From positions 62,001 through 126,000 of the forward strand of contig NZ_JAOQNS010000010.1 in assembly GCF_025961475.1 (NCBI RefSeq): 64,000 nt of DNA. Direction: 5' to 3'. Below are positions 51,928 to 61,734 of the stretch, in pieces. The stretch comes from Rhodobium gokarnense (GTDB lineage Bacteria > Pseudomonadota > Alphaproteobacteria > Rhizobiales > Rhodobiaceae). Below the pieces are notes generated by a model, which saw nothing but the letters and a program-made list of their open reading frames with translations, searched no databases and had not been told where the DNA came from. How positions within the stretch are numbered: the stretch's first letter is position 1; each line of letters begins with the position of its first letter. The position numbers and the translations under genes were made by a program.

Positions 51928-52827
51928 ATGTCACAGATCAACACGTCCGCCGCTTCCTCCGGGGATCGCCGCCTCGTCCATCCGGGACCGGTCGATCCTG
52001 AGCGCATCGCAAGCTCAGAAGGGCATGCGCGGCGCGTCGACGTCGCGTTCCGGCAGGGTCAGACGCTGCTTGAGGCGGTCACGGAGGCGCTCGGCGCGGC
52101 CGGCCTCGCCGCCGGGTGCCTCGAATTTTCAGACGTCGCCTTCTCGCCGATGGAATATGTCAAGCCGACCTATTCCGACACCCCGGAGCGGGTCGCCTAT
52201 TACAGCGAAACCCACAAGCCGGAGGGCGTGGTGCGCATCGAGCGCGCCTATGCGACGGTCGGCGAGCGCGAGGGCGAGACGTTCCTGCATTGCCATGCGC
52301 TGTGGCGCGACGCCGACGGCACGGTTTGCGGCGGACACCTCTGGCCGCATATGACGCGAATCGCGGAGCCGGGCTCCGCGGTTCTCTATGGCGTCACCGG
52401 GACGAGAATGGCCGCGACCTACGACCCGGAGACCAATTTCACGCTGTTCCAGCCCTCGGCCGGAGACGCATCGGCCGGCGAGACCGGCCCGCGCGCGGTC
52501 ATCGCCCGGGTACGGCCCAACGAGGACATGATCGAGGCCATCGAGGCGCTCTGCGCCCGCCATGGCTTCAGACAAGCTGTCGTGCGCAGCGGCATCGGCA
52601 GCACCGTCGGCGTGCGGTTCGAGGACGGCCTTGCCAATGACGAGCCGCCGACCGAACTTGCCGTCCTCAACGGACGGGTCTCGACCGGCGCCGACGGGAA
52701 GCCGAGGGCAGATGTGGAGATCTTTCTGATCGATGCGTCCGGGGCCGTCCACACCGGCAAGCCGGTGCGCGGCGACAACCCGATCCTCATCTCGCTGGAA
52801 CTGGTGGTCGAGGAAACGGCGTCCTGA
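51928..52827 (+). CDS. Tandem PPC/DUF296-domain protein
   Basis: A 299-residue protein with two copies of the PPC (DUF296) fold. Copy 1 (about residues 25-175) carries the metal-type histidines FLHCHALWRDADGTVCGGHL, very close to the classic 'H-x-H ... GGHL' pattern. Copy 2 (about 180-295) has RVRPNEDMIEAIEALCARHG, then AVVRSGIGSTVGVRFEDG and a diverged VEIFLIDASGAVHTGKPV, where the H-x-H and GGH histidines are mostly lost. Stand-alone bacterial PPC proteins have no well-established function, although plant relatives bind DNA. It lies 20 bases after iclR and 49 before the molybdoenzyme gene. A role in handling its substrate or cofactor is open. Confidence 0.8.
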   Translation: MSQINTSAASSGDRRLVHPGPVDPERIASSEGHARRVDVAFRQGQTLLEAVTEALGAAGLAAGCLEFSDVAFSPMEYVKPTYSDTPERVAYYSETHKPEGVVRIERAYATVGEREGETFLHCHALWRDADGTVCGGHLWPHMTRIAEPGSAVLYGVTGTRMAATYDPETNFTLFQPSAGDASAGETGPRAVIARVRPNEDMIEAIEALCARHGFRQAVVRSGIGSTVGVRFEDGLANDEPPTELAVLNGRVSTGADGKPRADVEIFLIDASGAVHTGKPVRGDNPILISLELVVEETAS

Positions 52828-52876
52828 GGCGCCTGCCGGACTGCGATACCGTTTCCGCAACAAGAAGGCCTTGCCG

Positions 52877-55180
52877 ATGACGACCTACACCGCAGCCCAT
52901 TGGGGCGTCTATGAAGTGGAGCCGTCCGCGGCGGAGGGGCCGCGCATCCGGCCGGTCGCCGGCGATCCGGACCCGTCGTCCATAGGCCTTCATCAACTGG
53001 ACCCGGCGCTCAACCGCACACGGGTGCGGCGGCCTGCCGTGCGCAAGAGCTGGCTGGAGCACGGTCCCGGCGCCCGGACCGATCTGCGCGGCCGCGAGCC
53101 GTTCGTGGAAGTGGACTGGGACCGGGCGCTCGACCTCGTTGCCGCCGAGCTTCAGCGCGTGCGCACCCGATATGGCAATGCGGCGATCTTCGGCGGGTCC
53201 TATGGCTGGGCCAGCGCCGGCCGGTTCCACCACGCCCAGAGCCAGGTCCATCGCTTCCTCAACACCATCGGCGGCTATGTGCGCCACCTCAACTCCTACA
53301 GCCTCGGCGCGGCGCATGTGATCCTGCCCCATGTGGTGGCGACGATGACCGACCTGCAGCACATGCACACGTCCTGGGACGTCATGGCCGAGCATACGGA
53401 ACTGTTCGTCACCTTCGGCGGCGTTCCGGCCAAGAACGCGCAGATGGCGCCCGGCGGCTCCGGCCTGCACCGGGTGCCGGAAGGGCTGCGGCGAATGCAA
53501 AAGGCCGGCGTCCGCTTCGTCAATATCGGTCCCGTCGACGACAATCTGGAGACCGGCGGAGACCACGAATGGATCCCGGCACGGCCGAATTCCGATGTTG
53601 CGATGATGCTGGGGCTTGCCTGGACGCTGGTCGACCGGGGCCTTTGCGACCGGGCGTTCCTCGCCTCCCACTGCGTCGGTTTCGAGCGCTTTGAGCGCTA
53701 TCTCACCGGAACTGAGGACGGCATCGCCAAGACGCCGGCCTGGGCGGAGGCGCTGTGCGGCGTTCCGGCGGAGCGGATCGAGGCGCTTGCCGTGGAGATG
53801 GCGGGAGCGCGCACGATGCTGAACGTTGCCTGGTCGCTGCAACGCGCCCATCACGGCGAGCAGCCGTTCTGGATGGTGATCACGCTTGCCGCGATGCTCG
53901 GCCAGATCGGGCTTCCGGGCGGCGGCTTCGGCGTCGGCTACGGCGCCATGAACACGCTCGGCTCGCCCCATCGCCGGCTGTCCGGCCCGCGGCTCGACCA
54001 GGGCCGCAATGCCGTCGATGCCTTCATTCCGGTGGCGCGGATCGCCGACCTGCTGCTCCATCCGGGCGAGACCTTCCCCTATGACGGTGTCGACCGCACC
54101 TATCCCGACATCCATCTCGTCTACTGGGCCGGCGGCAATCCCTATCACCACCACCAGGACCTCAACCGGATGGAAAGGGCCTGGCAGAAGCCCGACACCA
54201 TCGTCGTCAACGAGCAGTGCTGGACGGCGACCGCCAAGCGGGCCGATGTGGTGTTCCCGGCAACGACAGGCCTTGAGCGGGACGACATCTCCTACGCCAC
54301 CCAGGAAGGGCTGCTGGTCGCCACCAAGCAGGTGGTTCCGCCCTTTGCCGAGGCGCGGCACGACTTCGACATTTTTTGCGGACTTGCCGAGCGGATGGGC
54401 GTTGCAGAGGCCTTCACCGAAGGGCGCGACGCCGAGGCGTGGATCCGGCATATCTACGAGGACTGCCGCGAGCGCTGGGACAAAGCCGGCGTCGATATTC
54501 CCGACTTCGACACGTTCTGGGAGAAGGGGCTGGTCGATCTGGACAAGGATGCGGGCCCGGTGATCATGCTGTCGGAGTTCCGCAGCGATCCCGAAGCCAA
54601 TCCGCTGAAGACGCCGTCCGGCAAGCTCGAGCTTTTTTCGGAGGAGATAGAATCCTTCGGCTATGCGGACTGCCCGGGGCACGCCACCTGGATGGCGCCG
54701 TGCGAATGGCTTGGGGCCGAGCAGGCACATGCCTTCCCGCTGCATCTGATCTCCGACCAGCCGGCCCGCAAGCTGCACAGCCAGCTCGACGACAGCGCCT
54801 ACAGCCGCAAGGGCAAAGTGGGTGGCCGCGAGCCGCTGCTGATCCATCCGGACGATGCGGTGCGCCGGGGCATTGCCGCCGGCGACGTCGTGGAGGTGTT
54901 CAACGGGCGGGGGCGCTGCCTTGCTGCGGCGGTGCCTTCTGAGGACATCATGCCGGGCGTGGTGCGCATGTCGACAGGGGCCTGGTACGACCCGGACCCG
55001 GAAACGGGGCTGGAGAGGCACGGCAATCCGAACGTTCTCACCCTCGATATCGGCACCTCGTCGCTGTCCCAGGGCTGTGCCGCCCACACCTGCCTCGTCG
55101 ACGTGCGCGGTCCGGTCAACGAGCCGGCGCCGGTCAGGGCCTTCGAGGCGCCGGAGCTGATCTCCGGCGACGATCTCTAG
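52877..55180 (+). CDS. BisC/DMSO-reductase-family molybdoenzyme
   Basis: A 767-residue molybdopterin oxidoreductase of the serine-ligated group (DMSO, TMAO and biotin-sulfoxide reductases). The GGSYGWASAG segment at residues 106-115 contains the likely Mo-ligating serine. Other family blocks are IPARPNSDVAMMLGLAWTL, GQIGLPGGGFGVGYGAMN, YWAGGNPYHHHQDLNRM and, near the end, RKLHSQLDDSAYSRKG and MSTGAWYDP. No cysteine motif for an N-terminal Fe-S cluster exists and there is no signal peptide, so it is a cytoplasmic BisC-type enzyme. Reduction of an S- or N-oxide is likely. The electron donor is not encoded next to it, though the following SDRs or thioredoxin-like systems could serve. Confidence 0.88.
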   Translation: MTTYTAAHWGVYEVEPSAAEGPRIRPVAGDPDPSSIGLHQLDPALNRTRVRRPAVRKSWLEHGPGARTDLRGREPFVEVDWDRALDLVAAELQRVRTRYGNAAIFGGSYGWASAGRFHHAQSQVHRFLNTIGGYVRHLNSYSLGAAHVILPHVVATMTDLQHMHTSWDVMAEHTELFVTFGGVPAKNAQMAPGGSGLHRVPEGLRRMQKAGVRFVNIGPVDDNLETGGDHEWIPARPNSDVAMMLGLAWTLVDRGLCDRAFLASHCVGFERFERYLTGTEDGIAKTPAWAEALCGVPAERIEALAVEMAGARTMLNVAWSLQRAHHGEQPFWMVITLAAMLGQIGLPGGGFGVGYGAMNTLGSPHRRLSGPRLDQGRNAVDAFIPVARIADLLLHPGETFPYDGVDRTYPDIHLVYWAGGNPYHHHQDLNRMERAWQKPDTIVVNEQCWTATAKRADVVFPATTGLERDDISYATQEGLLVATKQVVPPFAEARHDFDIFCGLAERMGVAEAFTEGRDAEAWIRHIYEDCRERWDKAGVDIPDFDTFWEKGLVDLDKDAGPVIMLSEFRSDPEANPLKTPSGKLELFSEEIESFGYADCPGHATWMAPCEWLGAEQAHAFPLHLISDQPARKLHSQLDDSAYSRKGKVGGREPLLIHPDDAVRRGIAAGDVVEVFNGRGRCLAAAVPSEDIMPGVVRMSTGAWYDPDPETGLERHGNPNVLTLDIGTSSLSQGCAAHTCLVDVRGPVNEPAPVRAFEAPELISGDDL

Positions 55181-55202
55181 ACCGCAATTCCAGGAGCAAC
55201 TC

Positions 55203-56000
55203 ATGGCAGGACGACTGGACGGCAAGCGGGTCGCGGTTATCGGCGCGGGCTCCGTCGGGCCCGGCTGGGGCAACGGCAAGGCGGCGGCGGCGCTGTTCGC
55301 GCGCGAGGGCGGAAAGGTTCTCTGTGTCGACCGCAATGGCGATGCGGCGGAAGAGACCGCGTCGCTGATCCGCGCCGAAGGCAACATCGCCTTCGCCCAT
55401 GCGGCGGACGCCACCAATCCGGAGGCTGTCCGGGCGACGATCGACGCGGCGGAGCGGCATCTCGGCGGCCTCGACGTGCTCCACGTCAATATCGGCATCA
55501 GCAAGGCCGGCGGCATCGAGGCGACAAGCCTCGACGACTGGAAGGCCGTCTTCGCGGTCAATCTCGATGCCGCGTTCCAGCTCGTCCAGGCGGCACTGCC
55601 GCTTCTGGAGGAGGGCGGCGGCTCGATCGTCTTCGTCTCCTCGCTCGCCGCCGTGCAGAGCGGGCCCTACGCCTATGTCGGCTACGAGGTCTCCAAGGCC
55701 GCGCTCTGCCGGCTGTCGCGGAGCATCGCGATGGAATATGCCGCCCGCGGCGTGCGCTGCAACACGGTGCTGCCCGGCATGATCGACACGCCGCATGTCC
55801 AGGCATTCATCGCCGGCGGGGTGGCGCCCGAGGAGCTTGCGGCACGGCGGGCCGCACAGGTGCCGATGAAGCGGCAGGGCAGTGCCTTCGACATCGCCGA
55901 GGCGGCGCTGTTCCTCGCGTCCGATGCGGCCGGATTCATCACCGGCGTCGACCTGCGCGTCGACGGCGGCATGGGCCTCCTTGCCGCGACAAGCAGTTAG
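55203..56000 (+). CDS. Short-chain dehydrogenase/reductase
   Basis: A 265-residue SDR. The cofactor loop is slightly unusual, VIGAGSVGPGWGNGKAAA, with an insertion after the first glycines. The acidic residue in LCVDRNGDAAEE predicts NAD(H). The catalytic residues are in VSSLAAVQSGPY and YEVSKAALCRLSRS (Tyr-x-x-x-Lys). VLPGMIDTPHVQAFI and DLRVDGGMGLLA close the fold. It is 22 bases after the molybdoenzyme gene and belongs to the same transcript. Its loop places it in a subgroup seen in degradative operons; substrate unknown. Confidence 0.87.
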   Translation: MAGRLDGKRVAVIGAGSVGPGWGNGKAAAALFAREGGKVLCVDRNGDAAEETASLIRAEGNIAFAHAADATNPEAVRATIDAAERHLGGLDVLHVNIGISKAGGIEATSLDDWKAVFAVNLDAAFQLVQAALPLLEEGGGSIVFVSSLAAVQSGPYAYVGYEVSKAALCRLSRSIAMEYAARGVRCNTVLPGMIDTPHVQAFIAGGVAPEELAARRAAQVPMKRQGSAFDIAEAALFLASDAAGFITGVDLRVDGGMGLLAATSS

Positions 56001-56039
56001 GCATATCTCCCGGACAATGCCAGCCGAAGGAGAATTGTC

Positions 56040-56819
56040 GTGGCGCGGATTTTCATCACCGGCTCGTCGACCGGACTGGGCCTGAAGGCGGGGCAACTGC
56101 TCGCCGAAAAGGGCCACGACGTGGTTCTGCACGCCCGCAATGAGGCGCGCGAGGCCGATGCGCGACAGGCACTGCCCGAAGCGGAAGCGATCGTCATCGG
56201 CGATCTGGAAACGCTCGCCGGGGCCAAGGGCGTCGGCGAGGCGGTGAATGCGCTCGGCCGGTTCGATGCCGTCATCCACAATGCCGGCGTCTATGACCGG
56301 ACATTCCTTGAGACGGCCGACGGGCTGCCGCGGATGTTCGCCGTCAACGTGCTCGCCCCTTACATCCTGACGGCGATGATCGCGCGGCCGAAGCGCCTCG
56401 TCTATCTGAGTTCCAGCATGCATAGCGTGCCGGCGCATCTCGACGACCCGTTCTGGAAGACCCGGCGCTTCAACGGGACGGCCGCCTATTCGGAAAGCAA
56501 GCTGCACGACACGCTGCTGGCCTTTGCCGTAGCGCGGCTGTGGCCGGACGTCTTTTCCAACGCCGTCGATCCGGGCTGGGTGCCGACCAATATGGGCGGG
56601 AAAAGCGCGCCGGACAGTCTTGCCGATGGCGCTGCGACGCAGGCCGCGCTCGCCGCGCCGGAGGCCGGCAGTCCGCTCGCCGACGTCACCGGCGAGTATC
56701 TCTGCAAGCTGACCGTGAGGACGCCCGACCGTCAGAGCCGGGACATGGGCCTTCAGGATCGGCTGGTGGAGATCTGCGAGGGCCTGTCCGGTCTCAGGCT
56801 CGAGCCGTCCGCGTCCTGA
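56040..56819 (+). CDS. Short-chain dehydrogenase-like protein
   Basis: A 259-residue SDR-type protein that starts at GTG 56040 after GAAGGAG. The cofactor loop FITGSSTGLGLKAGQLLAE and the Arg in VLHARNEAREAD point to NADP(H). The active-site strand is YLSSSMHSVPAHL, and the Tyr-Lys pair is AAYSESKLHD. The C-terminal half is shorter than in classical SDRs and close to the retinol-dehydrogenase-like 'DPGWVPTNMGG' type, suggesting an extended-substrate subgroup. It ends the rightward operon and overlaps the end of the opposing DoxX-like gene by 26 bases. Confidence 0.85.
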   Translation: MARIFITGSSTGLGLKAGQLLAEKGHDVVLHARNEAREADARQALPEAEAIVIGDLETLAGAKGVGEAVNALGRFDAVIHNAGVYDRTFLETADGLPRMFAVNVLAPYILTAMIARPKRLVYLSSSMHSVPAHLDDPFWKTRRFNGTAAYSESKLHDTLLAFAVARLWPDVFSNAVDPGWVPTNMGGKSAPDSLADGAATQAALAAPEAGSPLADVTGEYLCKLTVRTPDRQSRDMGLQDRLVEICEGLSGLRLEPSAS

Positions 56820-57156
56820 TCCGCCAGGTCATCCAGGCATTGATGCAGACGAAGGCGAGCACCGCCAGCGGGGCGAGGCCGTGCGCATATTCGCTGTTCC
56901 AGAGCATGGTCGCGAGCGCCGCCGCCATGACGCCGCCGCCGATGGCGGAACCGGCAAGCCGGGTGACGGGGAATATCAGCAGGAGGCAGGCGATCAACTC
57001 CAACGTTCCGGTCACATAGTGGAACCAGGCGGGATATCCCCAGCGCTGGTAATCCTCGACGATCGCAGCGGGCGCAAAGATGTTGGTGGCGCTGCCGACG
57101 GCGAAGAACGCCACCAAGAGCCACGCCAGCACGGTGCCCACTCTCTTCATGGTCAT
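56794..57156 (-). CDS. DoxX-like small membrane protein
   Basis: A 120-residue protein with four predicted membrane helices: VGTVLAWLLVAFFAVGSATN, FHYVTGTLELIACLLLIFPV, AIGGGVMAAALATMLWNS and LAPLAVLAFVCINAWMTW. This arrangement is that of the DoxX/DUF family linked loosely to quinone or thiol redox processes; function is not established. An ATG at 57150 is also possible, two codons shorter. It lies 122 bases after the RND pump gene on the same strand. Its 3' end overlaps the opposing SDR gene by 26 bases. Confidence 0.75.
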   Translation of the reverse strand: MTMKRVGTVLAWLLVAFFAVGSATNIFAPAAIVEDYQRWGYPAWFHYVTGTLELIACLLLIFPVTRLAGSAIGGGVMAAALATMLWNSEYAHGLAPLAVLAFVCINAWMTWRIRTRTARA

Positions 57157-57278
57157 GGTCGCCGGTCCCTTTTCGATGGTTTTTCGGTCGGGGACGGCGC
57201 GTTGCGGCCGCCCTTTGACATCGACCCGGCGGCTTGCGTCCGCCGGGCCTTGAGGTCGCTGTGCGAGGCTTTCGGGAC

Positions 57279-60200
57279 TCACGAGGCGGAGGGAGAGCCC
57301 GCCTCCGATTCCACGGACGCTCCGTCGTCGTCCGGCGCCTTCTTCTTTTTCTTCCTTGAAAACAGACTCAGGATGAAGACGAAGAAGACGGGGACGAAGA
57401 AGATCGCCAGGATCGTTGCCGAGATCATGCCGCCGAAGACGCCGGTACCGATCGCGTTCTGGCTGGCCGAGCTCGGCCCGGTGGCGATCGCCAGCGGCAC
57501 GACGCCGAGCGTGAAGGCGAGCGAGGTCATGATGATCGGCCGGAACCGCACGCGCGCGGCGGCGACGGCGGATTCCACCAGCGACCGGCCTTCGGCGTAG
57601 TAGTCCTTGGCGAACTCCACGATCAGGATCGCGTTCTTGGCGGACAGGCCGATGATCGCGATGAGGCCGACCTTGAAATAGACGTCGTTCGGCATGTCGC
57701 GCAGCATGACGGCGGCGACGCAGCCGATGACGCCGAGTGGCACCACGAGGATGACCGCGAACGGGATCGCCCAGCTCTCGTAGAGCGCGGCCAGCAGCAG
57801 GAACACGAACAGGATGCTGAGGCTGAGGAGGATCGGCGCCTGGGCGCCCGACTTGATCTCCTCCAGCGACGGTCCGGTCCACTCGTAGCCGATGCCCTTC
57901 GGAAGGTCCCCGGCAAGCCGCTCCATCTCGGCGATGGCGTCGCCCGAGGAGAGGCCGGGCGCAGGGGCGCCGGCGATGCGCACCGCCGGATAGCCGTTGT
58001 AGCCGATCACCTGGGCCGGGCCCTTCTGCCAGTCGAAGCTGGCGATTGCGGACATCGGCACCATGCCGCCATTGGCGTTGCGCACGTTCAGCTTCATGAT
58101 GTCTTCCGGCTGCATGCGGGCCTTGTCCTTGGCCTGCACGATCACCCGCTGCATGCGGCCGGCGTTCGGGAAGTCGTTGATATAGGCGGAGCCGAGATTG
58201 GCCGTGATGGTGTTGTTGATCTCGGCAAAGGTGACGCCGAAGGTGTTCGCCTTCTTGCGGTCGATGGTCAGCATGACCTGGGCCGCGAAGGGCATGCCCT
58301 CGGGGCGGACGCCGACGACCTTGCCGCCCTGGCTGGCCTGTCCCATCAACTGGCCGGCCGCCTGCTGGAGCTGGGCGAGGCCGATGAAGCCGCGGTCCTG
58401 CAGGCGGAAGGTGAAGCCGGCGGACGTGCCGAGGCCCTCGATCGGCGGCGGCGACAGGGCGAAGGACCTGGCGTCCTTCAGGCCGAACAGCTTCATGTTG
58501 GCCCGGCCGGCGATCTCGCTTGCCGAATTGCCCTCGCCGCGCTCGGCCCAGTCCTTCAGGGTGACGAACATGATGCCGGAGTTGGGGCCGTTGCCGGAGA
58601 AGCTGAAGCCCTGGACGGCGACGGTGTGTTCCACGCCGGGCTCGTCGGCGAAGATGCCCTCGATCTCCTGGATGGTCGCCAGCGTGCGGTTGCGGCTCGA
58701 CTCCGACGGTCCGAGAATGTCGACGATGATGTAGCCCTGGTCCTCCTCCGGCACGAAGGCGCTCGGCAGGTTGATGTAGAAATAGCCAAGGCCGATGCCG
58801 AGGGCGAGGTAGACGATCATGACGCGGCCGGCGCGCCGGGCCAGGAAGCCCGTGGTGCCGGCATAGCGGCTCGCGACCCTGTCGAAATTGCGGTTGAACC
58901 ATCCGCCGATGCCGCGGCCGTGCCCGTGGCCGCCCTTGATCGGCTTCAGGAAGCTGGAGCACAGGGCCGGCGTCAGCGACAGCGCCAGGAAGGCGGAAAA
59001 CAGGATCGACACCACCATGGTGATGCTGAACTGGCGATAGATCACGCCGACGGAGCCGGGGAAGAAGGCCATCGGCACGAAGACGCAGGCGAGCACCAGC
59101 GTGATGCCGATGATGGCGCCGGAGATCTGGCCCATCGCCTTGACGGTGGCCTCCTTCGGCGGCAGCCCCTCCTCGGCCATGATCCGTTCCACGTTCTCAA
59201 CGACGACGATGGCGTCGTCGACCAGGATGCCGATGGCGAGCACCATGGCGAACATGGTCAGGACGTTGATGGAAAAGCCGGTGACCAGCATGACGGCGCA
59301 GGCGCCGAGCAGGGCGATCGGCACGACGATGGTCGGGATCAGCGTGTAGCGGATGTTCTGCAGGAACACCAACATGACGATAAAGACGAGGACGACCGCC
59401 TCGACCAGCGTGTGCAGCACGGTTTCGATGGACGCTGCGACGAACGGGCTGGTGTCATAGGGAGTGGAATAGGCGATGCCGTCGGGGAAGAAGGCCGACA
59501 GCTCCTCCAGCTTGTTGCGCACGGCCTCGGCCGTCGCCATGGCGTTGCCGGTGGAGGAGAGCTGGATGCCGACGCTGGCCGCCCACTGGCCGTCGAGGCG
59601 GGTGGTGACGTTGTAGTCCTCGCCGCCGACCTCGATGCGGGCGACGTCTTTCAGGAGGATGCGCGAGCCGTCGGGATTGGCGCGCAGCACGATCTGGCCG
59701 AACGCGGCGGGGTCGGAGAGCTGGCCTTTGACCAGCACCGTCGCCGTGATGTCCTGGTTCGCCGGCTGCGGCGCCGCGCCGATGCGGCCGGCCGCGACCT
59801 GGGCGTTCTGCGCGGTGATCGCCGACATGATGTCGCCGGCGCTGATGTTGAAGCCGACCATCTTGTCCGGATCGACCCAGATGCGCATGGCACGCTGCGG
59901 CGCAAAGAGCGTCGCCTTGCCGACGCCCTGCACGCGCCTCAGCTCGCCCATCACGTTGCGGCTGAGATAGTCGCCGAGGGCGATCTGGCTGCGCTTGCCG
60001 TCGGTCGAGGTGAGCGCGATGAACATCAGGTAGCCGGCGCTCGCCTCTTCCACGACGACGCCCTGCTGGATCACCGGCGTCGGCAATCGCGCCTCGATGC
60101 GGGCGATGGCGTTCTGGACGTCGACGGTGGCGAGCTTGATGTCGGTGCCGGGCTCGAAGGTGGTGGTGATCGTCACCGAGCCGGAACTGTCGGAGGTGGA

Positions 60201-60437
60201 CTCGAAATATTGCAGCCCGTCGACGGTGTTCAGCTCCTCCTCGATGAGCCGGGTCACGCCCTGGTAGATGTCCTGGGGCGAGGCGCCCGGATAGAAGGTG
60301 CTGATGGAAAGCTGCGGCGGCGCGACCTTCGGATATTGCGAGATCGGCAACTGCGGGATGGCGATGACGCCGGCGATCGCAATGAAGATCGCGATCACCC
60401 ACGCCATCGTCGGGCGATTGAGGAAAAAACTGGCCAT
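57279..60437 (-). CDS. RND multidrug efflux pump, HAE1 type (AcrB/BepE-like)
   Basis: A 1052-residue inner-membrane proton-driven exporter of full family length. It opens with FFLNRPTMAWVIAIFIAIAG and the typical PISQYPKVAPP. Proton-relay residues are present: two Asp in LAIGILVDDAIVVVENVER and Lys in GLSAKNAILIVEFAKD. The porter repeats SVTITTTFEPGTDIKLA and SYSTPYDTSPF-type segments are intact. The C-terminal tail is rich in Lys then Asp/Glu (SRKKKKKAPDDDG), a common cytoplasmic end. The gene starts three bases after the adaptor gene stop. No outer-membrane TolC-type gene or TetR repressor lies in the window, so it likely uses a shared channel. Confidence 0.95.
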   Translation of the reverse strand: MASFFLNRPTMAWVIAIFIAIAGVIAIPQLPISQYPKVAPPQLSISTFYPGASPQDIYQGVTRLIEEELNTVDGLQYFESTSDSSGSVTITTTFEPGTDIKLATVDVQNAIARIEARLPTPVIQQGVVVEEASAGYLMFIALTSTDGKRSQIALGDYLSRNVMGELRRVQGVGKATLFAPQRAMRIWVDPDKMVGFNISAGDIMSAITAQNAQVAAGRIGAAPQPANQDITATVLVKGQLSDPAAFGQIVLRANPDGSRILLKDVARIEVGGEDYNVTTRLDGQWAASVGIQLSSTGNAMATAEAVRNKLEELSAFFPDGIAYSTPYDTSPFVAASIETVLHTLVEAVVLVFIVMLVFLQNIRYTLIPTIVVPIALLGACAVMLVTGFSINVLTMFAMVLAIGILVDDAIVVVENVERIMAEEGLPPKEATVKAMGQISGAIIGITLVLACVFVPMAFFPGSVGVIYRQFSITMVVSILFSAFLALSLTPALCSSFLKPIKGGHGHGRGIGGWFNRNFDRVASRYAGTTGFLARRAGRVMIVYLALGIGLGYFYINLPSAFVPEEDQGYIIVDILGPSESSRNRTLATIQEIEGIFADEPGVEHTVAVQGFSFSGNGPNSGIMFVTLKDWAERGEGNSASEIAGRANMKLFGLKDARSFALSPPPIEGLGTSAGFTFRLQDRGFIGLAQLQQAAGQLMGQASQGGKVVGVRPEGMPFAAQVMLTIDRKKANTFGVTFAEINNTITANLGSAYINDFPNAGRMQRVIVQAKDKARMQPEDIMKLNVRNANGGMVPMSAIASFDWQKGPAQVIGYNGYPAVRIAGAPAPGLSSGDAIAEMERLAGDLPKGIGYEWTGPSLEEIKSGAQAPILLSLSILFVFLLLAALYESWAIPFAVILVVPLGVIGCVAAVMLRDMPNDVYFKVGLIAIIGLSAKNAILIVEFAKDYYAEGRSLVESAVAAARVRFRPIIMTSLAFTLGVVPLAIATGPSSASQNAIGTGVFGGMISATILAIFFVPVFFVFILSLFSRKKKKKAPDDDGASVESEAGSPSAS

Positions 60438-60440
60438 GGA

Positions 60441-61697
60441 CTATTTGGCCCCCGCGTCGTCGGCCTTCTGGGCGCTGCCGGCTTCTCTGTCGGTATCGGG
60501 GGCGGGCGTCACGCTGTCGGCGTCCACGGTGGTCGGGGAGACCTTGCCGCCGGGCTGCGCCTTCATCGTGCCGTTGGCGATCACCTGCTCGCCGGCCTTG
60601 AGGCCGGCTTCGATGATCCAGTCCGAGCCGTGCGACTCGCCGAGGGTGACGTCGCGGGCCTCCACCGTGCCGTCCTTGACGACATAGACCTGGGCTGCGC
60701 CCTCGGCGGTGCGCACGATGGAGCGTTGCGGCACCAGGATGGCGTTGTTGCGGACGGCCTGCTCGATGCGCACGCGCACATAAAGGCCCGGCAGGAGGTC
60801 GCCCTTGGGATTGGGGAATTCGGCGCGCAGGGTGATCTGGCCGGTGGTGGTGTCGACGCTGGCGCTGGAGAACAGCAGCGTGCCGGGCTGGGAATAGACG
60901 GTGCCGTCGTCGAAGACGAGGCGGACGCTGGCCTGGCCCGGCGCCGGGCTCGCCAGCCGGCCCTCCTCGACCGCGCGCTTCAGGGCGAACAGCTCGGAGG
61001 AGGACTGGGTAAAGTCGGCATAGACCGGGTTGATCTGCTGGATCAGCGCCATGCTCTGGGGACCGTCGGCGGTGACGAGCGCGCCTTCGGTGACGAGGGC
61101 GCCGCCGATGATGCCGGTGATCGGCGCGCGCACTTCTGTGTAGTCGAGATTGATGCGGGCCTCTTCCAGCGCGGCCTGGGCGACGGCAACCTCCGCGTCG
61201 GCCTGGGCAAGGGTCAGGGCAGCGGTGTCGTAGCGCGCGTCCGAGATGACCTTGCGTTCGCGCAGGGACTTCTGGCGATCGAACTGCTGGCGGGCCTCTT
61301 CGCGGGTGGCGCGGGCGCGCTTCAGGCTGGCCTCGGCGCTGGCCACGCGGACCTGGAACAGCTTGGGATCGATCCGGTAGAGGACCTGGTCCTTGTCGAC
61401 CTTGGAGCCCTGCTTGAACACACGCTCCATCAGGATGCCGGAGACGCGGGCGCGCACCTCGGAGACCTGTGTCGGCGCAATACGGCCCGGCAATTCGCTG
61501 ATCACCGGGACCGCCTCGGTCTTGATGGTGATGACGTCGACCGCCGGCGGGGGGGCGTTGCCCCACTGGGCGGACGCCGGCGCGACGGCCGCGGCCAGGA
61601 GGCAGAGCGACAGGGACAGGGCGCGCGCGGCCGTCCGGCCGGCGGGCACGGCCGGGCCGACGGGAGCGATGCGGGGGGTGGTGGAAATGCTAGGCAT
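60441..61697 (-). CDS. RND periplasmic adaptor (membrane fusion protein)
   Basis: A 418-residue adaptor that links the RND pump to an outer-membrane channel. An N-terminal signal (RALSLSLCLLAAAVAPASA) is expected to be cleaved before QWGNAPPP; there is no lipobox, unlike AcrA. Domains in order: first lipoyl half with ELPGRIAPTQVSEVRARVSG, a coiled-coil hairpin (about 110-170: ASAEASLKRARATREEARQQ and on), the second lipoyl half INLDYTEVRAPITGIIGG, then a beta-barrel with FPNPKGDLLPGLYVRVRIEQ and the membrane-proximal domain. ATG 61697 is the first that leaves a proper signal. The tail from about 380 is acidic and low-complexity. It precedes the pump by three bases. Confidence 0.92.
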   Translation of the reverse strand: MPSISTTPRIAPVGPAVPAGRTAARALSLSLCLLAAAVAPASAQWGNAPPPAVDVITIKTEAVPVISELPGRIAPTQVSEVRARVSGILMERVFKQGSKVDKDQVLYRIDPKLFQVRVASAEASLKRARATREEARQQFDRQKSLRERKVISDARYDTAALTLAQADAEVAVAQAALEEARINLDYTEVRAPITGIIGGALVTEGALVTADGPQSMALIQQINPVYADFTQSSSELFALKRAVEEGRLASPAPGQASVRLVFDDGTVYSQPGTLLFSSASVDTTTGQITLRAEFPNPKGDLLPGLYVRVRIEQAVRNNAILVPQRSIVRTAEGAAQVYVVKDGTVEARDVTLGESHGSDWIIEAGLKAGEQVIANGTMKAQPGGKVSPTTVDADSVTPAPDTDREAGSAQKADDAGAK

Positions 61698-61734
61698 GGG
61701 CAATCCCGTGGGTGGTTCGGATCGGTCCGACGGC

